Counted from the stretch's first letter, positions 7,536 through 14,260 are shown. The stretch: DNA of 20,993 nucleotides from a virus (IMGVR_UViG_3300042565_002554:1-20993), one strand, 5' to 3'. Notes: a model not told the origin generated them from the sequence alone. Translations and numbers: made by a program.

Positions 7536-8254
7536 TGTCAATATTAAAAGCATACAAGACTAATCCAGACTCATTTATTATAGAACCTCTTTCTATAAAA
7601 AGAGAGTGGATGGAAAACACACCTGATAAACATGCTTATCATTGTTTTCCTGTCACTATGGCAAATTCAATTGGCTGGACCCTCTCTTGTCCAGTTGATT
7701 TAAAATTTATATGGAATGGAATAACAGATACAACACCAGACACTGTTAAAATATTGTCTGGAGATCAATACGGATATACTGGTAGAGGACAAGGAACAGT
7801 TAGTCTTATGACTGGCTTGATATTTAAATCAGAACAAGACGTCAGTTTATTAACTATAAATTGTTTAAATTACTTTTATGAAGACTTTGAAGTAATGGCT
7901 TCATTAATTAGTACATCATTTTATCCAAACGAATTACCATTAGCAATAAAAGCAAAAACTGCAAATAAAGAAATTATAATAAAAGCTGGCACTCCAATAG
8001 CAACAATTATTCCAATTTCATTAACTAAATTAAAGGATGAGTCTATAGAAATAGAAAATTTTATACACAATCCAGAATATGCTCAAAAACAAAAAAGTTA
8101 TGGAGATGCTGCTCAAGAAGTAAACAAATCTGGGCAGTGGACAGATTGGTATAGAGATGCTGTAGATGAAAATAAAAATTCAGTTGGATCACACGAAGTT
8201 AAATCATTAAAATTAAAAGTAATAGATAATACCTTGGATAAAAATAATGAATAA
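7535..8254 (+). CDS. Unrecognised beta-rich protein, first of a paralogous pair
   Basis: A 239-residue protein starting at GTG that overlaps the upstream TAG by one base (TAGTG), so it is probably translated by coupling; no good ribosome site is visible. It has a conserved-looking start (HAYHCFPVTMANSIGWTL) and an AGTPIATIIPIS strand-turn at residues 151-161. The equivalent AGTPYAQIIPFK occurs in the next gene. The pattern is that of a compact beta-barrel or jelly-roll protein and recalls, from memory, a DUF6065-like family; I cannot confirm this. No catalytic motif can be named. Being inside the dioxygenase operon suggests a role with those enzymes, such as substrate recognition or a further modification step. 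Confidence 0.6.
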   Translation: MSILKAYKTNPDSFIIEPLSIKREWMENTPDKHAYHCFPVTMANSIGWTLSCPVDLKFIWNGITDTTPDTVKILSGDQYGYTGRGQGTVSLMTGLIFKSEQDVSLLTINCLNYFYEDFEVMASLISTSFYPNELPLAIKAKTANKEIIIKAGTPIATIIPISLTKLKDESIEIENFIHNPEYAQKQKSYGDAAQEVNKSGQWTDWYRDAVDENKNSVGSHEVKSLKLKVIDNTLDKNNE

Positions 8255-8975
8255 TAAAATTAAATTTGTTTCAAATAGGCCATGGCTAAATGAATCTAGT
8301 ATATCTAAACCGTCTCCTTCAATTAAAGAAATTCCAGATTGGTTTAGAAAAGCTGATAGATTTGCAATACACCCAGTAACAAAAGATTACTGGAAGGGTC
8401 CAGACGGAGGAAAAATTCCAACTTGGAAAGCCTGCCCAGCAATATTTGACATACTTGGTACGGGATATCTTTTAAAAACACCATGTGATATAAAATTTTA
8501 TTTAAAGAATAATAAAATTTCTGTAGAAATCAAAGATGAAAAATATAAAGATTTTTGTTCTGAAAGACAGCCTATGCCACAATTTGTTCATCCCCAAGGA
8601 TATTACAATGAGCATTTTGCATGGTACCCAGACTGGGCAATTGAATTACCAGAAGGGTATAGCGCATTATATACTACACCATTAAATAGATTTGATTTAC
8701 CATTTTTAATGACAACTGGAATTGTAGATAACGATAAAATTAATCTACCAGGAACAATGCCATTTTTTATTATTAAAGGTTATGAAGGAACTTTACCTGC
8801 TGGAACACCGTATGCACAAATTATACCTTTTAAAAGAGAAGACTGGGATTCTGAAATTTTTATAGAAAATCCAAATAATCTTTATAAAAAAAATCAAAAA
8901 AATAGTGATAGGTATAGAGTAAAAGATGGCGGAGTATATAAAAACGAGGTTTGGTCTAAAAGAGTCTATGAATAG
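8247..8975 (+). CDS. Unrecognised beta-rich protein, second of a paralogous pair
   Basis: A 242-residue protein overlapping the previous gene by 8 nt. It shares the general plan of its neighbour: an N-terminal Trp/Pro-rich segment (IPDWFRKADRF, WKACPAIFDIL), beta-rich middle, and an AGTPYAQIIPFKRE motif at residues 185-198 near the C-terminus. It has many aromatic residues (HFAWYPDWAIELPEGY) that could form a binding surface. No metal-binding or nucleotide-binding signature can be named. Function is unknown; conservation of two such genes side by side within an operon of dioxygenases is the only functional clue. Confidence 0.6.
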   Translation: MNNKIKFVSNRPWLNESSISKPSPSIKEIPDWFRKADRFAIHPVTKDYWKGPDGGKIPTWKACPAIFDILGTGYLLKTPCDIKFYLKNNKISVEIKDEKYKDFCSERQPMPQFVHPQGYYNEHFAWYPDWAIELPEGYSALYTTPLNRFDLPFLMTTGIVDNDKINLPGTMPFFIIKGYEGTLPAGTPYAQIIPFKREDWDSEIFIENPNNLYKKNQKNSDRYRVKDGGVYKNEVWSKRVYE

Positions 8976-8977
8976 GA

Positions 8978-8986
8978 TGGTATAAT
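8978..8986 (+). promoter_or_regulatory. Extended -10 element for a probable leaderless transcript
   Basis: TGGTATAAT ends 5 nt before the ATG at 8992. A start site 6-7 nt after the -10 would fall on or next to the A of the ATG, giving a leaderless mRNA. No clear -35 is present. GGATGG at 8975-8980 is alternatively a distant ribosome site. Confidence 0.5.
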
Positions 8987-8991
8987 AAATT

Positions 8992-9666
8992 ATGGACGAT
9001 AGAGAATTAGCTAATGGAAAACAAAATTGGGATGACCGCATCTCTATAACCCCACCAGGATTTTTTGGAACTTCCCCAGACAAAATTCAAGCAAGAGAAA
9101 ATTTTATGACAGAAGAAGAAAGACTCTTTCTTCTAAATGCAGCAAAATCAATTGATACATGGGACAGAACAGAAACCCATTATAACGACAAAGGCATAAT
9201 TATATATGACGCATCATACTGGGATAACAGAGTAGCCTCTAGACCAATACTAGATAAAATTGATCCAGAAATTTCTATTGTTATTCAAAGACTTGTAGAC
9301 AGACTTAAAATAGAAGTAGACAATTTTTTTAAAGTAGATGCAAAGCCGACAAGTCCAGCAATAGTAAGATGGATGGAAGGATATAGACAAGAGCCTCATG
9401 CGGATAAACAACTTCAAAACGGAGAGCCAAATGATTTCCCTTGGTATGATTTAGCGGGATTATTTTATTTAAACGACGACTATGAAGGCGGAGAACTATA
9501 CTTCTTAAATCAAGAAATTGAATTTAAGCCAAAGCCTGGGGCAGCGTATTTTTTCCCAGGAGATGTAGGCTATAGTCACGGAGTTAAAGAAATAACAAGT
9601 GGAATTAGATATGTGATACCATTTTTTTGGACAATATTAAGTCACACAGGAGACAAACAGCCATGA
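8992..9666 (+). CDS. 2-oxoglutarate/Fe(II) dioxygenase, Arg-type (3)
   Basis: A 224-residue enzyme of the same superfamily. Iron ligands are His136-x-Asp138 and His196; Arg206, ten residues on, is placed to bind 2-oxoglutarate, as in lysyl hydroxylases and HIF-type enzymes, instead of the Lys of copies 1 and 2. The core motif is YLNDDYEGGELYF and the site ends SGIRYVIPFFW. The N-terminal half (GTSPDKIQARENFMTEEER) is unlike copies 1 and 2, so this is a divergent member rather than a fresh duplicate. It is preceded by an extended -10 and followed by an ATGA overlap. Role: inferred protein hydroxylase. Confidence 0.9.
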   Translation: MDDRELANGKQNWDDRISITPPGFFGTSPDKIQARENFMTEEERLFLLNAAKSIDTWDRTETHYNDKGIIIYDASYWDNRVASRPILDKIDPEISIVIQRLVDRLKIEVDNFFKVDAKPTSPAIVRWMEGYRQEPHADKQLQNGEPNDFPWYDLAGLFYLNDDYEGGELYFLNQEIEFKPKPGAAYFFPGDVGYSHGVKEITSGIRYVIPFFWTILSHTGDKQP

Positions 9667-10484
9667 CTAAACCTTTAGAATTTATTACAATATATCCAAA
9701 AATAAATGTGTATAGAAATGTTTTTAATGATGTAGATGATTTTTTAGAAAAAGCAAAGAAATTACATCCCTGGGAACAATGGTATACGTTTGGAAATATG
9801 ATTTCATTAGGAGAAGATTTTTTAAAATTTGAAAAATTTCCTACAAGAGATGAATTTATAAATTCAAGAAATTGGCAAATAGACGAATCTAACTTAAATC
9901 AAAAAATTAATAAAGAGTTATGTAAAGAAGTGGGAGAAATTTTTTATGATGTAACTAGTCATTTTTTAAACATGCACCCAGATACTTCTTTGCCAAATTA
10001 TACAAAGCAGGCAGCCTCAATTAATAAATATATAGAAGGCTCAGACGGAATATCTGAAAATTATTCAATGAATTATCATACGGATTTTGTCCAGCCAGAA
10101 AAAGAAATGCCAGGAAATAAATTTGGAATAACTACTACTTTTTATTTAAACGATAATTATGAAAATGGAGAAATCTGTTTTACCGTTAATGATGAATTTA
10201 TTTCTCATAAACCAAAAAGGGGGGATGTAATTGTTTTCCCATCAACAGAGCCATATTATCATGGAGTTAGAAAATCTTTTGGAAATGATAGATATATGAT
10301 TAGATGTTTTTGGCAATTCGAGTATGATGGATCTAAAGAGTGGTTAGATAATGAAAAAAAATATGGAAAAGAATTATGGTCAAAAATGGAAAAAGATCGA
10401 ATAAAACAAGAAAGATTTGAAAATCAAATAGATTCAGAATCTGTGCACCATCTTTTAGGAAAAGATAATGGTAAATATTTATGA
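9663..10484 (+). CDS. 2-oxoglutarate/Fe(II) dioxygenase, Arg-type (4)
   Basis: A 273-residue enzyme. I start it at ATG 9663, which overlaps the upstream stop as ATGA and has AGGAGA about 10 nt before it. The same frame is open further upstream to 9627, but that would put 12 extra residues over the end of the previous gene. Iron ligands are His139-x-Asp141 and His200, with Arg210 ten residues later. The core motif is YLNDNYENGE, with Asn where the others have Gly. A charged C-terminal tail of ~55 residues (rich in K/E, W and D) is longer than in the other copies and may be a docking segment. It overlaps the CDGSH gene by 4 nt. Confidence 0.88.
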   Translation: MTKPLEFITIYPKINVYRNVFNDVDDFLEKAKKLHPWEQWYTFGNMISLGEDFLKFEKFPTRDEFINSRNWQIDESNLNQKINKELCKEVGEIFYDVTSHFLNMHPDTSLPNYTKQAASINKYIEGSDGISENYSMNYHTDFVQPEKEMPGNKFGITTTFYLNDNYENGEICFTVNDEFISHKPKRGDVIVFPSTEPYYHGVRKSFGNDRYMIRCFWQFEYDGSKEWLDNEKKYGKELWSKMEKDRIKQERFENQIDSESVHHLLGKDNGKYL

Positions 10485-10600
10485 GACAGTGTACTTGTGG
10501 AAGATCTAATGCGTATCCATACTGCGATGGAACACACAAATTAAAAAAAATACAAAAAGAAGAAAACATAGAAATTAAAACAGAAGAGGAACAAAAATGA
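10481..10600 (+). CDS. CDGSH-type iron-sulfur miniprotein
   Basis: A 39-residue ORF, MRQCTCGRSNAYPYCDGTHK followed by a Lys/Glu-rich tail. It matches the CDGSH signature C-x-C-x2-(S/T)-x3-P-x-C-D-G-(S/A/T)-H at every position: Cys4, Cys6, Ser9, Pro13, Cys15-Asp16-Gly17-Thr18-His19. In this family (mitoNEET and bacterial relatives) three Cys and one His bind a redox-active [2Fe-2S] cluster. The ORF overlaps the preceding dioxygenase (ATGA at 10481) and the following one (ATGA at 10597), so it is translationally coupled on both sides. It is little more than the cluster-binding motif, with no membrane anchor. It may supply electrons or iron to, or keep reduced, the neighbouring Fe(II) enzymes; this is inference. 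Confidence 0.88.
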   Translation: MRQCTCGRSNAYPYCDGTHKLKKIQKEENIEIKTEEEQK

Positions 10601-11361
10601 AAAATGGCATGATAGACTTTATAGATAAATCTAAGTTTATTTATTTACAAAACGAAGAAGTCCCTTCTGAAAAAATGGGAAAACTAGGGGTTAAAGTAAA
10701 TACTATAGTAGAAATTCCTAATTTTATAGACCCTGAAATTGTTCCAAAAATGATTAATTTTTTTGAAAATTGTGATGTTGACTGGGGAGATATTGCATTT
10801 TATGGATCATCTGGAAAAGGAATTAAAACAGATTCAGAAACAATGAAAAAATTTGATTTACCAGAAGGATTTTTTGATAAAATAAAAGATAAATATCAAG
10901 AAGCTGTTCAAGCAGTATTTGAAAGAGAAGTTAAAGCGAACACGTCTCATGCACAAAAGTGGGATGTTGGAGGATTTGCAAGTCCTCATTCAGACAACTC
11001 AGATAACGACGGAAAGCCAAATGCTTTTGAAATAAATAAATATGTAGGAATACTTTACCTTAACGATGACTACGAAGGTGGAGAATTATATTTTTGTGAC
11101 AAAGATAACGAAATGAAAACGTACTTATCCTTTAAACCAAACGCTTATTCTTATTATGTTTTTCCTGGAGGTTATGAAAATATTCACGGAGTTTCAGAAA
11201 TAACTAAGGGCACAAGATACACCATGGTTTCATTTTGGGATTACGCAGATTCAGTTTATGATCAAGAAACATTGGATAGATGGGAAGAAGAAGAAAAGCA
11301 AGTTAGAATTGAACAGGCAAAACAAAAAGAAGAGTGGAATAAAGGAAACAAATATGCCTAA
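10597..11361 (+). CDS. 2-oxoglutarate/Fe(II) dioxygenase, Arg-type (5)
   Basis: A 254-residue enzyme directly after the CDGSH gene (ATGA overlap; the site AGAGGAAC lies just upstream). Iron ligands are His131-x-Asp133 and His197; Arg207, ten residues on, is the 2-oxoglutarate-binding position. The core is YLNDDYEGGELYF and the end is KGTRYTMVSFWDYAD. An N-terminal segment of ~30 residues precedes a fairly typical fold start (VEIPNFIDPEIVPKMINFF). The C-terminal ~35 residues are Lys/Glu-rich and likely helical. The site is complete. Substrate is unknown, with phage fibre proteins the best guess from context. Confidence 0.9.
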   Translation: MKNGMIDFIDKSKFIYLQNEEVPSEKMGKLGVKVNTIVEIPNFIDPEIVPKMINFFENCDVDWGDIAFYGSSGKGIKTDSETMKKFDLPEGFFDKIKDKYQEAVQAVFEREVKANTSHAQKWDVGGFASPHSDNSDNDGKPNAFEINKYVGILYLNDDYEGGELYFCDKDNEMKTYLSFKPNAYSYYVFPGGYENIHGVSEITKGTRYTMVSFWDYADSVYDQETLDRWEEEEKQVRIEQAKQKEEWNKGNKYA

Positions 11362-11950
11362 TGTGGAAAGATTTGATAAAATATCTTACTACAAAAATGT
11401 TATAGAAAATCCAAAATCTTTAATTAATTTAATAGAGGAATCAGATAAAAATTTAAATGATCATACAAGCATTCCCGTATGGCAAGAATGGATTGCTAGT
11501 GGGGATGAAAAATATGTTTTTGGATATCAAAAAAGATTTAGTAGCTCTGTTGAATCGGATACAGACCAAGATATACAAAAAATAAACTATATTCTTAAAA
11601 AAGCAATAGTCGACTCGTCAGAAGATTATTCAAAATATTATTCAATAAATATAGGTAGCCTAATGCCATTGTCTATAAGTAAATATTCTACTGGAAAATC
11701 TATGGGGCCACATGTTGATGATTATAATAATGGAGATGATCCTAATATATCAGTAGTTCTATATCTTAATGATAATTATGAAGGCGGAGAAATTAATTTT
11801 CCAAATCAAGATATAACTATAAAACCAGAAGCAGGAAGCATTGTAATATTTCCATCTGTAGAGCCTTACTACCATCAGTCTTTACCAGTTATTTCTGGAA
11901 TTAAATATATGTCTCCTGGATTTTGGCGTAAAACCAACAAGGTGGTATAA
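11354..11950 (+). CDS. 2-oxoglutarate/Fe(II) dioxygenase, Lys-type (6)
   Basis: A 198-residue enzyme. I start it at ATG 11354 (MPNVERFDK), which has AAAGGAAA just upstream and overlaps the previous gene by 8 nt. The frame is open back to 11258, but that stretch codes for a Lys-rich out-of-frame copy of the previous gene's tail. Iron ligands are His120-x-Asp122 and His174; Lys184 lies ten residues later, as in prolyl 4-hydroxylases. The core is [14 protein letters not shown] and the end is [10 protein letters not shown]. It is the shortest and last of the six dioxygenases and ends 7 nt before the collagen-like fibre, which makes that fibre a natural candidate substrate. Confidence 0.9.
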   Translation: MPNVERFDKISYYKNVIENPKSLINLIEESDKNLNDHTSIPVWQEWIASGDEKYVFGYQKRFSSSVESDTDQDIQKINYILKKAIVDSSEDYSKYYSINIGSLMPLSISKYSTGKSMGPHVDDYNNGDDPNISVVLYLNDNYEGGEINFPNQDITIKPEAGSIVIFPSVEPYYHQSLPVISGIKYMSPGFWRKTNKVV

Positions 11951-11951
11951 T
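11923..11951 (+). promoter_or_regulatory. Promoter for the collagen-like fibre, probably leaderless
   Basis: TTGGCG at 11923-11928, a 17-nt spacer, then TATAAT at 11946-11951 within an extended -10 (TGGTATAAT). The -10 ends 6 nt before the ATG at 11958, so transcription should begin at the start codon. The promoter lies inside the end of the preceding dioxygenase gene. AAGGTGG at about 11939 could serve as a ribosome site for read-through message. Confidence 0.6.
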
Positions 11952-11957
11952 TTAAAA

Positions 11958-13259
11958 ATGGCCACTATTTCAAATGATAAAAACTGGAGATTTCCAGATT
12001 ACACAGACTCCCCAGACATCCCAAGAGACATTTCATATTTAGCCGCTGATATTTCTGAATATATTGACAATCATCCTGGTCCAACTGGTGCAACTGGCGC
12101 AACTGGCGCAACGGGGCCATCAAACGTTTTATCTGTAGGAACAGTAACAACTGGAAACGCAGGCTCATCTGCCTCAGTTACAATTGCGGGCACATCGCCA
12201 AGCCAAACAATAAGTTTTACAATTCCTCGTGGAGATACTGGTGCAACTGGCTTAACTGGCGAACAAGGAATTCAAGGCGTACAAGGTATTCAAGGCGAAC
12301 AAGGTATTCAAGGACTTAAAGGCGACAAGGGAGACACAGGAGAAACTGGTGCAACTGGCGCAACTGGACCAACTGGGTCACAAGGTGAACAAGGTATTCA
12401 AGGACTTAAAGGCGACAAGGGAGACACAGGAAATACTGGTGCAACTGGTGCAACTGGACCAACTGGACCGCAAGGTGAACAAGGTATTCAAGGTGAACAA
12501 GGTATTCAAGGGGAACAGGGAACTGGTGTTAATATACTTGGTTCTTATCCAAACTTAACAGCACTACAAACAGCACATCCTACTGGAAGTCCTGCAGATG
12601 CATATTTAATTAATAATGATTTATATGTTTGGTCACAATCAACATCTTCTTGGATAAATGTTGGAACAATAAGAGGTCCACAGGGAGATCAAGGAATACA
12701 AGGTATTCAAGGACTTAAAGGCGACAAGGGAGACACAGGAGAAACTGGTGCAACTGGTGCAACTGGACCAACTGGGTCACAAGGTGAACAAGGTATTCAA
12801 GGACTTAAAGGCGACAAGGGAGACACAGGAGAAACTGGTGCAACTGGCGCAACTGGTCCGCAGGGTCCGCAAGGAGAACAAGGCATACAGGGAATTCAAG
12901 GTATTCAAGGAGAAACTGGTTTAACTGGAGCAACTGGTGCAGCTGGACAAGATTTAGTTTCAGTATTTACAATTGCACAAAAATCTTCATCTTACACAAT
13001 AGTATCTTCAGATCTTGGAAAGCTAATAGAAATGTCAAGCGGAGGAACTATAACCGTACCGACAGACTCAGAAATATTTGCTGTAGGATCAACAGTTGAT
13101 ATTGTTCAAACTGGTTCATCTCAAGTCACAATTGCAGGAGACACTGGAGTAACAGTAAACTCTACTCCTGGATTAAAATTAAGATCACAATGGTCGTCTG
13201 CAACGCTAATAAAAAGAGGAAATAATCTTTGGGTTGCTGTTGGCGATTTGAGCGCCTAA
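11958..13259 (+). CDS. Collagen-like tail fibre protein
   Basis: A 433-residue fibre. After a ~40-residue N-terminus comes a short Gly-x-y run ([13 protein letters not shown]), then a beta unit ([20 protein letters not shown]) usual in phage collagen-like fibres. A long Gly-x-y shaft follows, interrupted near residues 193-236 by a globular unit ([12 protein letters not shown]...WINVG) and then resumed. The motif [10 protein letters not shown] occurs four times. The final ~105 residues are the C-terminal domain shared with the fibre at 2290-4707. Lys lies in the y position of its triplets (x-Lys-Gly), as in lysyl-hydroxylase substrates; Pro lies mostly in the x position. It ends 1 nt before the second Hint gene, repeating the fibre-then-Hint order of 4707/4721. 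Confidence 0.9.
   Translation: MATISNDKNWRFPDYTDSPDIPRDISYLAADISEYIDNHPGPTGATGATGATGPSNVLSVGTVTTGNAGSSASVTIAGTSPSQTISFTIPRGDTGATGLTGEQGIQGVQGIQGEQGIQGLKGDKGDTGETGATGATGPTGSQGEQGIQGLKGDKGDTGNTGATGATGPTGPQGEQGIQGEQGIQGEQGTGVNILGSYPNLTALQTAHPTGSPADAYLINNDLYVWSQSTSSWINVGTIRGPQGDQGIQGIQGLKGDKGDTGETGATGATGPTGSQGEQGIQGLKGDKGDTGETGATGATGPQGPQGEQGIQGIQGIQGETGLTGATGAAGQDLVSVFTIAQKSSSYTIVSSDLGKLIEMSSGGTITVPTDSEIFAVGSTVDIVQTGSSQVTIAGDTGVTVNSTPGLKLRSQWSSATLIKRGNNLWVAVGDLSA
12303..12830 (+). repeat. Duplicated 129-nt blocks in the collagen shaft
   Basis: 12303-12431 and 12702-12830 match over 129 nt with one mismatch that I can see (12359 C against 12758 T). Each block also contains two copies of a 90-nt period (starts at 12303 and 12393; 12702 and 12792). 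A globular unit lies between the two blocks. This indicates recent duplication within the gene. Confidence 0.85.
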
Positions 13260-13260
13260 A

Positions 13261-14241
13261 ATGCCAAAATCAAGCCGTGGTAAACACGGAGTAAGAAAAA
13301 CTTCAGTTCCAAGTGTTACTGGACAATCCTATACAACCGCAGAAACATTTTTAACAAATTTAGGATTTTTATATTTATTTACTACAACAGATACTTCTAC
13401 AGAATCAGATAATTTAAAAATATATTCACAAGGATTATCTAGTGGCACAGTAGTTCCACTTGGAACCCAAATACCAATGCAGTATTATGTATTTACAGGA
13501 CCATTCTTCCCACCGTTCTTTCCTTACTTCCCACCGTTCTTTCCATTCTTTCCATTCTTTCCTTACTTCCCACCATTCTTTCCTTACTTCCCACCATTCT
13601 TCCCATATTTCCCACCATTCTTTCCATTCTTTCCATTCTTCCCATATTTCCCACCATTCTTTCCTTACTTCCCACCATTCTTTCCTTACTTCCCACCATT
13701 CTTCCCACCAGCATTTGGTCCATACTTTGTAAGATGCGTAGATGGCGACACCTTAATACTAACTAGCAATGGTCCAAAAAAAGCTAGAGATATTAAAATT
13801 GAAGATGTGCTTTTAACAGTTAATCTAGAATCATTAACCGAAGAATCAAATGCAACTCCATTACAAATTAATGTGCAAGATTTACAGTTAAATAATTTAG
13901 TACATACTAAAGTTACAAATGTAATTGCTTCTAATAAAGTGGAAAGAGTATATTTTAACAACGATAAAACAGCTCAATTTACTGAAACTCACCCAATATT
14001 CGTAAAACGCAATAACGAATATCGTGTAGTAGAAGCAGGCACAGTTCAAGAAGGAGATTTTTTAATAACTATTAATCCAGATGAATTATCAGAAAATTTA
14101 GATATCAATAAAGTTATATCAGAAACAGTGGTTACTAAGGTAAATAAAAATATTTTAAATCTTGAAAAAGATGTTTATACATTTAGCTGCGATCCATACA
14201 ATTGGTATTTTGCAGGAAATATATTAACACACAATAAATAA
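13261..14241 (+). CDS. PASTA-(Pro/Phe/Tyr tract)-Hint autoprocessing protein
   Basis: A 326-residue protein and the second Hint cassette. Residues ~16-79 look like a PASTA domain (VPSVTGQSYTTAETFLTNLGF...GTVVPLGTQIPM), a module found in Gram-positive cell-wall kinases and penicillin-binding proteins and often linked to peptidoglycan binding. Residues 81-150 contain only Pro, Phe and Tyr. The Hint domain runs from Cys159 to Lys326. It is 168 residues, as in the first copy, with CVDGDTLI, TETHPIF and WYFAGNILTHNK. It ends His324-Asn325-Lys326, so splicing is unlikely and N-terminal cleavage or attachment is inferred. It starts 1 nt after the collagen-like fibre with no good ribosome site, implying coupling. 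A cell-wall-binding adhesin is the likely cargo. Confidence 0.85.
   Translation: MPKSSRGKHGVRKTSVPSVTGQSYTTAETFLTNLGFLYLFTTTDTSTESDNLKIYSQGLSSGTVVPLGTQIPMQYYVFTGPFFPPFFPYFPPFFPFFPFFPYFPPFFPYFPPFFPYFPPFFPFFPFFPYFPPFFPYFPPFFPYFPPFFPPAFGPYFVRCVDGDTLILTSNGPKKARDIKIEDVLLTVNLESLTEESNATPLQINVQDLQLNNLVHTKVTNVIASNKVERVYFNNDKTAQFTETHPIFVKRNNEYRVVEAGTVQEGDFLITINPDELSENLDINKVISETVVTKVNKNILNLEKDVYTFSCDPYNWYFAGNILTHNK
13501..13710 (+). repeat. Second Pro/Phe/Tyr-only coding tract
   Basis: Codes for 70 consecutive residues of P, F and Y (FFPYFPP and FFPFFPYFPP units). The codons are mainly CCA and a mix of TTT and TTC, with TAC and TAT, unlike the CCG/TTC-rich first tract at 5312-5515. The two tracts keep the same protein composition with different DNA. 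Confidence 0.9.
13695..14030 (+). repeat. Right copy of the direct repeat in the Hint domain
   Basis: Contains the 51-nt block 13695-13745 and the 77-nt block 13954-14030, identical to 5524-5574 and 5783-5859. Both are 8171 nt downstream of the left copies and in the same orientation. Confidence 0.9.
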
Positions 14242-14260
14242 TCAGGGGATAAACGGTAAA

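Noticed and set aside
9627-9662. Upstream start for dioxygenase 4
   Set aside because: It would add 12 residues from within the previous gene. ATG 9663 has a ribosome site and the ATGA overlap usual in this operon.
11258-11353. Upstream start for dioxygenase 6
   Set aside because: The added 32 residues are an out-of-frame, Lys-rich reading of the previous gene's tail; ATG 11354 has a good ribosome site.
12349-12558. Alternative-frame + strand open frames in the collagen shaft
   Set aside because: They are frame shadows of the Gly-x-y repeats with periodic Gln/Leu content and no start signal.
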